This document shows, in pieces, positions 17,461 through 26,569 of a stretch of 64,000 bases of DNA. The stretch lies in contig NZ_FWXL01000004.1 of the NCBI RefSeq assembly GCF_900176395.1, positions 207,001 through 271,000 of the forward strand, in the 5' to 3' direction. The stretch comes from Novosphingobium sp. B1. Its GTDB lineage: Bacteria > Pseudomonadota > Alphaproteobacteria > Sphingomonadales > Sphingomonadaceae. Under the pieces are notes generated by a model. It did no database searches and was not told where the DNA came from. It was given only the letters and a program-made list of their open reading frames with translations. How positions within the stretch are numbered: the first letter of the stretch is position 1; every line of letters starts with the position of its first letter. The translations under genes and the position numbers were made by a program.

Positions 17461-17474
17461 CCGGTCCGGACCGG
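17461..17474. promoter_or_regulatory. 14-bp perfect palindrome in the sigma/autotransporter intergenic region
   Basis: CCGGTCCGGACCGG is symmetric and lies 28 bp upstream of the sigma-factor start. The rest of the 301-bp gap (17434-17734) between this gene and the divergent autotransporter holds no ORF I trust and no clear -35/-10 pair. The palindrome is the only clear element and may bind a regulator or be an ECF promoter environment. Confidence 0.4.
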
Positions 17475-17734
17475 GCCCTTGCCTGCCCCGCCTTGCGTGA
17501 ACGTCAGATTTACGAGCCCTCTCACCACCTTCGCCAGATTTTTCAAAAGCATCGCGAAGGGTGGACGCGCGTGAACCGTTAATCGCAGCGGAAGACCGGG
17601 TCGCCCGAGGAGGCGCCAGGCTTTCCGACCTGTCGATCGGTCCGGCGGCGCCCCGCTTGCCGGACACGAACCTTACGGCCCGCGTCGACCGCACCCCGGC
17701 GCGGGCCAACTTTTGCGCATTTCATGAGGGGTTT

Positions 17735-20700
17735 ATGGACCGTCTTCGCAGCACCACCATTCTGTCATCAGTGGCTTCCGCTTCTGCTCTGGCGCTCCTT
17801 TCCCCCCAAGCCGCGCTTGCCGACACGACCGTCAGCACCAGCACGACAACGCCTTTGAAGACTGCAGCCGCAGGCAACGTCAGCGTGGCCAGCGGCGGCA
17901 CCATCACGCTCGCGACGGGCGGCACTGCGGTAACGGTCGATTCTAACAACACCGCCACCGTCGCCTCCGGCGGCACCATCGCCAACTCGGGCGGCAAGGA
18001 CGGCGATAGCGGCATCACGATCAATCCCGGCCGCACGACGACCGTTACCAACGGCGGCACCATCAACGTCACCGAAACCTTCACCGCCGCCGATGCCGAT
18101 GCCAACGGCATTGCCGATGGCCCGATCGCTTCGGCCAGCAATCGCTACGGCATTCTCGTCGGCAATGGCGCCACCACCACCGCCACGATCGCCAACACCG
18201 GGACCATCGCCGTCGACGGGCTCAACTCGGGCGGCATAGTCGCCAAGTCGGACCTTGTCGGCAACGTCTCCAACACCGGCACGATCAAGGTCATCGGTGA
18301 CAACAGCGTCGGCATTGGCACCAAGGCTGTCAGCGGCAACGTGACCGTCGAAGGCACGGTTGCGGTGGTCGGCTCCGGCGCCCAGGGCGTGGTGCTTGGC
18401 GGCGATGTCGGCGGCACCTTCCGCATCCAGGGCGCGATTTCGCAATCGTCCTCGTACACTACCGACTCCGGCACCACCCAGACCCTTTCGCGCACCGCGC
18501 TGCGCACCGGCAAGGCTGCGGTGGAAGTGACCGGCAATGTTGCCGGGGGCATCCTGCTCGATGCCGCGCCTTACGATCTTGATAGCACGAAGACCGACGA
18601 GGACGGCGATGGCGTGGCTGACGCATCGGAAGCAACCGGCACCATCGCCTCGGTCGGCAACAGCCCGGCCCTGCTCGTCGGCGGGACCAACGCAATTGCC
18701 ATCGGCAAGGTCAAGGGCCGTGACGGCGAGTTCTCGCTGGCGATCGACGGATCGATCACTGCAAGTTCGGTCTACAGCAACACCGATGCCTATGGCGTTG
18801 TGATCGGCGGTCAGGGCGGCACCGTGACCATGGCCAATGGCATCGGCGTGTCAGGTTCGATCACGGCGACGACCGTGGACGAAACCGCCGTGGCGCTGCT
18901 GATCAACCAGGGCGCCACCGTACCCCGGCTTTCCAACAGCGGCACGATCAAGGCGGTAATCTCCTCGCCCGGCGAAGGCGCCGCCTATGCCGTGCAGGAC
19001 AAGTCCGGCACACTGACAGCCATCGACAATACCGGGACGATCAGCGTGACCGGATCGACCGGTGACGATCTGCGCGCAATCGACCTCACCGCCAACACAT
19101 CTGGCGTGACGATCAAGCAGTACCTCAACGATATCGACAAGAAGGCGCAAGCCACCGAACAGGCCGCTTCGGGCTACAATCCACTGAACCCGGTGATCTA
19201 CGCCTCTATCGTCGGCAACATCCACACCGGCAGCGGCAACGACGTGCTCGATGTTGCCACCGGGCGGATCGTCGGCAACAGCTTCCTGGGCGCGGGTGAC
19301 GACGTCGTGCGCCTTTCGGGCGACAGCGGCTATGTCGGCAATATCAGTTTCGGTGACGGACAGGCAACGCTGTCGCTGGCAGACAAGGCGTTCCTGCTGG
19401 GCAACGTCGATCTTGCCGGAAACCTTGGTACGCTGACACTGGGTGGCACGTCGACATTCCTCGGCACGCTCAGCAATGCCACCAATCTCGATGTCGTGGT
19501 GAACGGCGGCAAGTTTGGCGCGAGTTCGGCGACCACGCTCAAGTTCGACAGCCTCACCGTCAACTCGGGCGGCGCGCTCAACGTGTACATCGATGGCGCT
19601 ACCGGCACGTCTTCGCTTGTCGAAGTGAACAGTGCCACCTTCGCCAGCGGATCGAAGGTCACGGCGACCATAACCTCGCTCGCCAAGGCCGAAGGCAGCT
19701 ATACCATTCTCAAGGCGGGCAACCTTGAAGGCTCACCCGTGTTCGACGCGACGAGCACGGTGCTTCCGGTCCTGTTCAACGGCGAGATCGATGTGGTGGG
19801 TGAAACGCTGTTGCTCGACGTATCGCGCAAGACTGCGGCCCAGCTTGGCCTTTCCTCGCCACTGGCGGCCGCCTACGATGCGATTTACGCCCAGGCCACG
19901 ACGCAGAGCGCGCTCGGCAGCAGCCTGCTGGAAGCTGATGACGTTGCCGACCTGACCGGCCAGTTCAGCCAGTTGCTGCCCGATTATGCCGGCGGTGTGT
20001 TCGATTTCGTTACCCGCAGCGGCCGCATCGCCTCGCGGCACCTGATGGACGACAGCTCGCTGTTCAAGATCAGCAATGTCGGCGGCTGGTTCGAGCCGAT
20101 CTGGTTCCGCGGCAGCAAGGACGACACCGGCAGCGCCGGCTTTAAGGTCAAGGGGTGGGGCCTCTCCGGCGGGCTTGAACGCGTGACCGGCATTGGCAAC
20201 ATCGGCCTGTCGTTCCTCTATACCAAGGGCGACATCCGCACCGGCGATTACCAGAAGACCGACGCCAGCAATTACGAGCTCGGTGCGTTCTGGCGTACCG
20301 GCAGCGGGCCGTTCTATGCCTTCGCCAAGGCGTCGGTCGGCCGTGTCTCGCTCGATTCCACGCGGACCTTCACCGGTGCGGTCAGCGGCACTGCACTGTC
20401 CTATTCGGCGAACGGCCGGTGGAAGGGCTGGTCGTACGGTGGCCAGGGCGGGGCATCCTACAAGCTCGATCTCGGCTCCAACCTTGCGCTCAAGCCAATG
20501 GCCAAGCTCGATTACTATCGCCTCAGCGAGAACGGCTTCACCGAAAGCGGCAGCGAACAGATCGCGCTGACCGTGGCCAAACGCACGTCCGACGCGCTGA
20601 CCGGCACCGGCAGCATGACCGCATCGTGGAGCGCGGGCGAAATCACCGAAGACGCACGCCCGCTGACGCTGGAACTCGAAGGTGGCTATCGCGCCCGGCT

Positions 20701-20908
20701 TGCCGGCAAGCTTGGCGCAACGTCCGCGAGCTTCGAGGACGGCAGCCAGTTCCGCCTCACGCCCGATGCCTTGAAATCAGGCTGGACGGCCGAAGCCCGC
20801 GTGCTTGGCGGCGGCATGGACTTCACCTGGCAACTGGCCGGCGCTGCCGAACAGATCCAGGGCAGCGTCGATTACTCGGCGCGCGCCTCGCTCAGCGTCG
20901 CCTTCTGA
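17735..20908 (+). CDS. Autotransporter with beta-barrel domain (1057 residues)
   Basis: The N-terminus has a signal peptide (MDRLRSTTILSSVASASALALL..., cleavage near PQAALA). The long passenger is built of Gly/Thr/Asn-rich beta-helix-like repeats of the TVTNGGTINV kind (residues about 30-600). The C-terminal 270 or so residues form the translocator barrel and end in the aromatic residue of SVAF. Two acidic calcium-loop-like stretches occur (DADANGIADG and DEDGDGVADASE). Type V secretion would display the passenger on the cell surface. It is divergent from the ECF sigma gene. Function of the passenger is not readable. Confidence 0.92.
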   Translation: MDRLRSTTILSSVASASALALLSPQAALADTTVSTSTTTPLKTAAAGNVSVASGGTITLATGGTAVTVDSNNTATVASGGTIANSGGKDGDSGITINPGRTTTVTNGGTINVTETFTAADADANGIADGPIASASNRYGILVGNGATTTATIANTGTIAVDGLNSGGIVAKSDLVGNVSNTGTIKVIGDNSVGIGTKAVSGNVTVEGTVAVVGSGAQGVVLGGDVGGTFRIQGAISQSSSYTTDSGTTQTLSRTALRTGKAAVEVTGNVAGGILLDAAPYDLDSTKTDEDGDGVADASEATGTIASVGNSPALLVGGTNAIAIGKVKGRDGEFSLAIDGSITASSVYSNTDAYGVVIGGQGGTVTMANGIGVSGSITATTVDETAVALLINQGATVPRLSNSGTIKAVISSPGEGAAYAVQDKSGTLTAIDNTGTISVTGSTGDDLRAIDLTANTSGVTIKQYLNDIDKKAQATEQAASGYNPLNPVIYASIVGNIHTGSGNDVLDVATGRIVGNSFLGAGDDVVRLSGDSGYVGNISFGDGQATLSLADKAFLLGNVDLAGNLGTLTLGGTSTFLGTLSNATNLDVVVNGGKFGASSATTLKFDSLTVNSGGALNVYIDGATGTSSLVEVNSATFASGSKVTATITSLAKAEGSYTILKAGNLEGSPVFDATSTVLPVLFNGEIDVVGETLLLDVSRKTAAQLGLSSPLAAAYDAIYAQATTQSALGSSLLEADDVADLTGQFSQLLPDYAGGVFDFVTRSGRIASRHLMDDSSLFKISNVGGWFEPIWFRGSKDDTGSAGFKVKGWGLSGGLERVTGIGNIGLSFLYTKGDIRTGDYQKTDASNYELGAFWRTGSGPFYAFAKASVGRVSLDSTRTFTGAVSGTALSYSANGRWKGWSYGGQGGASYKLDLGSNLALKPMAKLDYYRLSENGFTESGSEQIALTVAKRTSDALTGTGSMTASWSAGEITEDARPLTLELEGGYRARLAGKLGATSASFEDGSQFRLTPDALKSGWTAEARVLGGGMDFTWQLAGAAEQIQGSVDYSARASLSVAF

Positions 20909-20915
20909 TTGCCAA

Positions 20916-20945
20916 GGCGGGTCGGCCGATCAGAGCCGGCCCGCC
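20916..20945. terminator. GC-rich hairpin between convergent genes
   Basis: GGCGGGTCGGC pairs with GCCGGCCCGCC (one G-U pair) around an 8-base loop, between the autotransporter end and the GH1 gene end. No U-tract follows on either strand, so it may act only as a weak or Rho-assisted terminator. Confidence 0.4.
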
Positions 20946-20957
20946 AACGTCATTGCT

Positions 20958-22277
20958 CTACAGGCGGTTGGCCCTGGCAATGGCACCGAGCACTGCCGCG
21001 CTCGGCTTGGCCTTGCGCTCGAACGTGACGGGGTCAAACGACGCGAGGCCGAACTTGGGCTTGTAGCCAAATATCCACTCGAAGTTGTCGATCAGCGACC
21101 AGTGACAATAGCCGCTCACCGGCACGCCATCGTCGATCGCCTTTTTCAATTCCGCCAGCGCAGGCGGGATGAAGGCCGCTCGCAGCGCATCATCGGGCGA
21201 ACCCACGCCATGTTCGGAGACAAGCACGGGCCGGCCCGTCACCGCATGGGCATAGCGCACCGCACCCGCCAGAGACCCCGGCCACACCTCGGTGCCTGAC
21301 CAGTTAAGCACGGCCCCAGCCGGTGGCGGCAGCCGGCCCTGCTCCCCCCACAAGGCGCGCTCGTAGTTCTGCACGCCGATGAAATCATCGCTCTTCGCCA
21401 GTACAAGCCACGCCCCGTAGAGTTCCTGCCGCATCCGGTCGCGGATCGAATTCCGGCCGACGGCCTGGTCATCGAGCATCGCAAGCGACACGCCAACCGG
21501 GAGGTCGGGCCGCACTGCCTTGATCGCTGCCCGCCCCGCCTTGTGCGCGGCCAGCAGTCCGCGCTGCAGGTCATCCAGGTCGTCCTGCGCGGCAACGTTG
21601 GCGCAGACGAAGCGCGGCACGCCCAGCCGCTTTGCCGCCGTCGTCATAGTCAGCCGCTGGATTTCCCAGACCGGTTTTGGCAGCATGGGCTTGAGCAGCA
21701 GCAGGATGTTCGGCTCGTTCAGCGTGATGACCGAATGGATCGCCTCGCCCATCGCCTGCGTCACTTTGGTCGCATAGCGGGCGAACAGATCGGCGCTTTC
21801 GGGGTTGGTCCAACCCCCTTGCGCACTGAACCACAACGGCGCGGAAAAGTGGCTGTAGGTAATGACGGGCGCCAGCCCACGCGCGCGGCAGCCCTCCACC
21901 ATACGTCGATAGTGGTCGAGCATGGCCTGGCTGAACTGGCCCTTCTCCGGCTCGATCCGCGCCCACTCCACGCCGAAGCGATAGGTGTTCAGGCCGATCG
22001 CCCTGGAAAGATCGAGATCGCGCTCCCACAGCAGGAAGCTGTTGGCAGCATCGCCCGAGGGTTCGGCGAAGATCGTCGGCTTCTGGTTTTCCAGGTACCA
22101 CAGATCCGAAGAGGTATTGTTACCCTCGATCTGGTGCGGCGCGGTTGATGCACCCCACAGGAAGCCTTGCGGAAACGATGGCGATGCCGGCGCCGCCTTC
22201 CCCTTCCGCCCTCGCGCCACTGCAGGGGTTGCTGCCAGCGCCACACCTCCGGCCAGAACGCTTCTGCGGTCGATCAT
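20958..22277 (-). CDS. Glycoside hydrolase family 1 (beta-glucosidase-like), exported
   Basis: A 439-residue protein with a twin-arginine-like start (DRRSVLAGGVALAATPAVA). The catalytic acid/base Glu is in TLNEPN near residue 190 and the nucleophile Glu is most likely in VSEHGVG, a variant of the usual TENG motif. GH1 members hydrolyse beta-glycosides from small saccharides. The ATG at 22277 has GGGAGA upstream; a longer start at 22292 exists. Its upstream neighbour on the same strand, about 105 bp away, is a LysR regulator, which may control it. Confidence 0.9.
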   Translation of the reverse strand: MIDRRSVLAGGVALAATPAVARGRKGKAAPASPSFPQGFLWGASTAPHQIEGNNTSSDLWYLENQKPTIFAEPSGDAANSFLLWERDLDLSRAIGLNTYRFGVEWARIEPEKGQFSQAMLDHYRRMVEGCRARGLAPVITYSHFSAPLWFSAQGGWTNPESADLFARYATKVTQAMGEAIHSVITLNEPNILLLLKPMLPKPVWEIQRLTMTTAAKRLGVPRFVCANVAAQDDLDDLQRGLLAAHKAGRAAIKAVRPDLPVGVSLAMLDDQAVGRNSIRDRMRQELYGAWLVLAKSDDFIGVQNYERALWGEQGRLPPPAGAVLNWSGTEVWPGSLAGAVRYAHAVTGRPVLVSEHGVGSPDDALRAAFIPPALAELKKAIDDGVPVSGYCHWSLIDNFEWIFGYKPKFGLASFDPVTFERKAKPSAAVLGAIARANRL

Positions 22278-22381
22278 CAAACATTCTCCCATGCGGTTTG
22301 CGCAAGGGATTAGGCGAGTGGAGCCATAACGTATAATAGCCGTTTGCTAGATATTCATTGGCCAGACCTATGGCGCGCCCC

Positions 22382-23296
22382 TCATGCGGATGGTGCCAAC
22401 GCCCCAAGCATTGCCTGCCCCAGTTGCGTCAGCCGCTGGCCGGCAAGATAGCGCACGCCCACGCTGCGTTCGAACACCGCCTCGCTAATGGAAATCGCGC
22501 GCAGCACGCCGATAGAGAGTTCGGCCGCTGCCACCGTGCGCGGCAGCACGGTGACACGGTCGGTATGCCGGACGATCGCCTTGGTCGTAAGCAGCGAATC
22601 ACAGCGGATAGCGTGTTGCGGCACTTCCACGCCTGCAGTTAGGAACAGGGCATCCACCTGCCGGCGAAACGCGCCCTGCGCGTCGGGCAGGACCCACGAC
22701 AGGTGCGCGACATCGCGCAGCGATACTGCATCCCCCAAGGCATCGTGCCGACGCCCGACGATGAGCGCGAACGAATCGCTCGAGACGGTCAGTTCCTTGA
22801 GGTCGCCGGGGCACTCCTCGATCCCCGTGGTCACGAAGGCCATGTCGATTGCGCCATTGCGCAGGAGATCGGCCAATTGCGAGTCGGGCCGTTCCACCAC
22901 GCTCAGTGCGAAGGGCCCCACCCTCTCTTCAAGCCGTGCCACCGCTTCGGGCAGCAGGCTGACCAGTGCGCCGGGCGTGCCCCCGATGCGCAAGGGGCCG
23001 GCGACTTTCTCGGCGGCATGCCGCACTTCGGCCGCAGCAGCCTCGAGCAGGCGCACCATGCCCTCGGCTCGGTCGCGCAGCGCCTCGCCCTCGCGCGTCA
23101 GCACGATCCCGCTGCGCGAACGCGCGAACAGGATCACGCCCAGCCGCTGCTCGAGCTGGGCAATCGTGTTCGACACCGAAGGTTGCGAAAGGTTGAGCGC
23201 CCGCGCCGCGCCACTGATCGATCCGGTCTCGCAGACCTTCCAGAAGGTCGAGACGGCACGAGGATCGATGCGCACGGGCGGAAGCGGTCTGCTCAT
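22382..23296 (-). CDS. LysR-family transcriptional regulator
   Basis: The 304-residue protein has an N-terminal winged helix-turn-helix (TGSISGAARALNLSQPSVSN, about residues 26-45) and a C-terminal periplasmic-binding-protein-like effector domain. LysR regulators sense a small molecule and usually act on an adjacent gene. Here GH1 lies directly downstream on the same strand, about 105 bp away, and a secreted SH3-like protein is transcribed divergently. Start at ATG 23296; a GTG three codons earlier is the alternative. Confidence 0.9.
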   Translation of the reverse strand: MSRPLPPVRIDPRAVSTFWKVCETGSISGAARALNLSQPSVSNTIAQLEQRLGVILFARSRSGIVLTREGEALRDRAEGMVRLLEAAAAEVRHAAEKVAGPLRIGGTPGALVSLLPEAVARLEERVGPFALSVVERPDSQLADLLRNGAIDMAFVTTGIEECPGDLKELTVSSDSFALIVGRRHDALGDAVSLRDVAHLSWVLPDAQGAFRRQVDALFLTAGVEVPQHAIRCDSLLTTKAIVRHTDRVTVLPRTVAAAELSIGVLRAISISEAVFERSVGVRYLAGQRLTQLGQAMLGALAPSA

Positions 23297-23390
23297 CCTG
23301 CTCACTTACCGCGCCGGCATAACCCCTGTCTATACCTACCTTGCCGTCCACAACCTCAGCCAATGGGTATTCCGACCGCGTTAACCTCCA

Positions 23391-23405
23391 TGACAGTGAT
23401 TGTCA
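23391..23405. promoter_or_regulatory. TGACA-N5-TGTCA inverted repeat between divergent genes
   Basis: TGACA at 23391-23395 and TGTCA at 23401-23405 form a symmetric site in the 208-bp region between the LysR gene and the divergent secreted protein. The size suits a LysR-type operator (T-N13-A symmetric). Assignment to that regulator is inference. Confidence 0.4.
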
Positions 23406-23504
23406 CAGGCATGACGGCACTGTTGTGTGGGCCAACCTCATGATGACGGCACATAATCTGCAGCGTGCCGCACATCGGCGGCAGCCGCATTCGAGGGGCC
23501 TGTC

Positions 23505-24410
23505 ATGTTCCGCAATTCCCGCATCACTCTTGGCCTGGCGCTTGCTTCGGCCATGCTTTCAGGGCTTCCCGCCACGGCCTACGCCGCCGAAAAGGAAGCC
23601 CCGGTCTCGCTTGCCAAGTGCGATCGCAGCCTCGGCTCGGTCGCCCTGGTCGAAGGCGAAACGCAAGGCTGGACGAAGTTCGGCCTCAGCTCTCCGCGCG
23701 AACTGATCGCCGCGATGGCGCGGGAATCGGGCTGCTTCACCCTGCACGATCCGGCCAGCGGCAAGCCAGCTTCGTTCCTGATGAACGTCATCGCCGGTGA
23801 CAAGGAAGAGGTCGACCAGACCATCGAGAAAGCCAAGGGCGTGGCGATGGAAGGCCTCGTGCGCTCCGGCGCGGCGAGCGGCCTGCTGCGTGGCATACCC
23901 GGCGGCGGCTCGATGCTTGGCATGTTCGGCGGGCTTGGCGGAAAGAAGAAGGTCGTCGCCGCCGGCATTCGGCTGATAAGCCCGATGAACGGCCAGACGG
24001 TCGCCTCGGGCACCGGCGAGGTCAAGAAGACGTCGATCTCGTTCGGCAGCGGTGGTGGCGTGGCAAGCGCAGTTGCCAACGGGGCCACCGGCGCGGCCTA
24101 TGCTGGCAGCAAGGATGGCCAGATGCTGCTCGAAGCCTTCATCAAGGCCTTCAACGGCGTCGCTGCCCAAGGCCCTGCATTGGCCTCGCTGGTCCCGGCA
24201 GCGTCATCGGCAACGCCGGCACCCGCTGCCAGTGCCACTACCGCCATCGACACGAAGATGCTTGCATCGGCTGACCTCAAGTCTGCAACGCTGCGCACGC
24301 TCCGGGCCGGCACCGCTCTCACCCCCACCGGCCAGCGGCAGGGTCTGTTCGTCGAGGTCCAGGACAGCTTCGGCACCAAGGGCTGGGTCTCGGTAGAGGA
24401 CATGCGCTGA
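23505..24410 (+). CDS. Secreted protein with C-terminal SH3-like segment
   Basis: A 301-residue protein with a signal peptide (about residues 1-25, ending ATAYAA). The central part contains a Gly-rich stretch (LLRGIPGGGSMLGMFGGLGG), resembling CsgG-type secretion lipoproteins but without a lipobox. The last 45 residues (DLKSATLRTLRAGTAL... GTKGWVSVEDM) resemble a bacterial SH3 domain. I am not confident of a family. The ATG at 23505 has GAGGGG upstream. It is divergent from the LysR gene. Confidence 0.65.
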   Translation: MFRNSRITLGLALASAMLSGLPATAYAAEKEAPVSLAKCDRSLGSVALVEGETQGWTKFGLSSPRELIAAMARESGCFTLHDPASGKPASFLMNVIAGDKEEVDQTIEKAKGVAMEGLVRSGAASGLLRGIPGGGSMLGMFGGLGGKKKVVAAGIRLISPMNGQTVASGTGEVKKTSISFGSGGGVASAVANGATGAAYAGSKDGQMLLEAFIKAFNGVAAQGPALASLVPAASSATPAPAASATTAIDTKMLASADLKSATLRTLRAGTALTPTGQRQGLFVEVQDSFGTKGWVSVEDMR

Positions 24411-24527
24411 CGCGGAACGCCAACACAGCTGTTGCATGCGGACCGTCCGGCGTGAAAGATCGCGTCGGACGGTTTCGCGATGCGAGGGCGCAAGGGCGAT
24501 GCCGGGCATCCGGGGGGCTGCTGGACG

Positions 24528-25214
24528 ATGAGCAATCTCAACATCCTGTATGTAGAGGACGATCCTCGCGCCGCCGAGGCGGTGCAGGCGCTGGTCCTTG
24601 CCGATGGCGACCGTCTGGCGTGGGAGCAGACCGGGACCGGTGGGCTGCATCGCGCCGGGGCCGAAGCATTCGATGTCATCATCCTCGATCGCATGCTGCC
24701 CGATCTCGATGGCTTGACCATTGTTTCGCGGCTGCGGGCCGCGGGCGTTGGCACCCCGGTGCTCATGCTCTCGGCCCTGGGGCGCAGCGAGAACCGCATT
24801 GAAGGGCTTGAGGCCGGCGTCGACGATTACCTCGCCAAGCCCTACGAGCCGCAGGAGCTGGTCGCCCGCCTGCGCGCACTGCATCGCCGCTCCGCCGGAG
24901 CCGTGCACGGTGCAGTGATCATCTACGGCGCCTTCGAATGTCACACCAAGGCGCGCACCGCCTTTCGCAGCGGGCGCCATGTTCCGCTTTCGCCACGCGA
25001 ATTCGCACTGTTCCGCTACTTCATGGAGAACGCAGGCGAAACCGTGACGCGCGAAATGCTGTTGCGCGATGTGTGGAACATGAACTTCGATCCGCAGACC
25101 AACGTGGTTGACGTGAACATTGGCCGCCTGCGCCGCAAGCTCGAGGATGGCTTTGCCTCGCCTGCGCTCGAAACGATCTGGGGCGCCGGGTACCGGCTGA
25201 CGAGAGGCGAATGA
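24528..25214 (+). CDS. OmpR-family response regulator
   Basis: A 228-residue regulator. The receiver domain has the acidic pocket near VEDDP and phospho-acceptor Asp54 in IILDRMLPDL, and a conserved Lys in LAKPYEP. A winged helix DNA-binding domain fills the C-terminus (LSPREFALFRYFMENAG... VNIGRLRRKLE). The ATG at 24528 begins the conserved SNLNILYVEDD; an upstream start at 24480 adds a non-conserved leader. Its stop overlaps the kinase start by 4 bp. Confidence 0.95.
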   Translation: MSNLNILYVEDDPRAAEAVQALVLADGDRLAWEQTGTGGLHRAGAEAFDVIILDRMLPDLDGLTIVSRLRAAGVGTPVLMLSALGRSENRIEGLEAGVDDYLAKPYEPQELVARLRALHRRSAGAVHGAVIIYGAFECHTKARTAFRSGRHVPLSPREFALFRYFMENAGETVTREMLLRDVWNMNFDPQTNVVDVNIGRLRRKLEDGFASPALETIWGAGYRLTRGE

Positions 25215-26569
25215 GCGCAAGCCGCGCCCGTCCCCGGTCCCGTGGCCGTTCGATCTTCGGCCAGCTTACCGTCGCCTCGATCCTGATCGCGGTGATCGCG
25301 GTTGCCGTGCTCTTCGCCGTCACTACCATCACTGTGCAGCGCCAGACCCGGGCTTCGCTATCGGCGATGGTGTCGACCGATCTTGCCGGACTGATCGATA
25401 TCTACGCCACCGGGGGCCGCGATGAACTGCTGCGCCGGGTGGCCGACCGGCAGGACGTGGTCAGCCTGGAAGGCCGACGCTCGCACTACATGGTCGCAGA
25501 CGGCGCTGGCAGGCGTCTTGCCGGCGACATTCGGCAATGGCCGCAGGTCAACGCTGCCCGTTCGGAAGAAGGTTTCATCTCGCTCGCCAACGGTACGGCG
25601 GTCTATGCGCAGGGCACCCGCCTGGCGCCCGACCTGCAATTGCTCGCCGCACGTGAATATGATCGGGACAGCACCGCGCTGGCCGTGCTTTCGGCTGCCT
25701 TTCTCGGCGTCGGCGCGGCGATTGTCGGGGCAGTGGCCCTCGTCGCGTGGTTTACCTCGCGCCACCTTGCCCGGCGCATGGATGCGGTCAACGCAGCGCT
25801 TGGTGCCGCCGCCGACGGGCGCGCCGCCAGCTTCCCGGCACGCCAGCGCGGGGGCGACGAAATCGATGAGATGGCCGGCCATGGTGCGCGGCTGCTGGCA
25901 CGGCAGGCGCAGTTGCTCAAGGCCTACAAGCACGTCTCCGAACACGTCGCGCACGAAGTCCGCACTCCGCTCATGCACCTCGACAACCGGCTGGGTGCCG
26001 CAATGCAGGCGCGTCCCGAACCCGCTGGCGGCCCGCTGGGCGAGGCACGCAAGGATATCCGCTCGATCACCACCATGCTCGATTCGCTGCTCGACATCGC
26101 CTCGGCGGAAAGTCAGCGCGGCGATCTCGCCGGCCTTGCCCGCATCGATCTCAGCGCGCTCGCGGGCAATCTCGCCGAGCTTTACGAAGGCAGCGCCGAA
26201 GATGCTGGCCTGTCCCTCGAAACCGCGATCACACCGGGTGTCTCCATGCTCGGCGAACGCATGCAGATCACGCGCCTGCTATCCAATCTGCTCGACAATG
26301 CCATCAAGTACGTCCCCCGGGGTGGCGAGGTGAAACTGCTGCTGTCCGATGGCCCTCGCGTCGTGATCGAGGATGATGGCCCCGGCATCCCGCACGACCA
26401 GCGCGACCGGGTGTTCGAACGCTTCGCCCGGGCCAGCGCGCCGGGCGACCGGCCCGGCCACGGCCTCGGCCTCGCTCTTGCGCGAGCCATCGCCGAACGA
26501 CACGGCCTCATTCTCCGCCTGGGCGATACACCGCGCGGCGCACAATTCATCCTGGAGCCTGCCCCATGA
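25211..26569 (+). CDS. Membrane sensor histidine kinase
   Basis: A 452-residue kinase. Two membrane helices (about residues 18-38 and 158-179) frame a periplasmic sensing region of about 120 residues. A HAMP-like linker follows, then the H-box HVAHEVRTPL with phospho-acceptor His248 and the ATP-binding N-box NLLDNAIKY with EDDGPGI and GHGLGLAL. It overlaps the response regulator by 4 bp and the next exported protein by 4 bp. It would phosphorylate the adjacent regulator. The stimulus is unknown. Confidence 0.95.
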   Translation: MSASRARPRSRGRSIFGQLTVASILIAVIAVAVLFAVTTITVQRQTRASLSAMVSTDLAGLIDIYATGGRDELLRRVADRQDVVSLEGRRSHYMVADGAGRRLAGDIRQWPQVNAARSEEGFISLANGTAVYAQGTRLAPDLQLLAAREYDRDSTALAVLSAAFLGVGAAIVGAVALVAWFTSRHLARRMDAVNAALGAAADGRAASFPARQRGGDEIDEMAGHGARLLARQAQLLKAYKHVSEHVAHEVRTPLMHLDNRLGAAMQARPEPAGGPLGEARKDIRSITTMLDSLLDIASAESQRGDLAGLARIDLSALAGNLAELYEGSAEDAGLSLETAITPGVSMLGERMQITRLLSNLLDNAIKYVPRGGEVKLLLSDGPRVVIEDDGPGIPHDQRDRVFERFARASAPGDRPGHGLGLALARAIAERHGLILRLGDTPRGAQFILEPAP

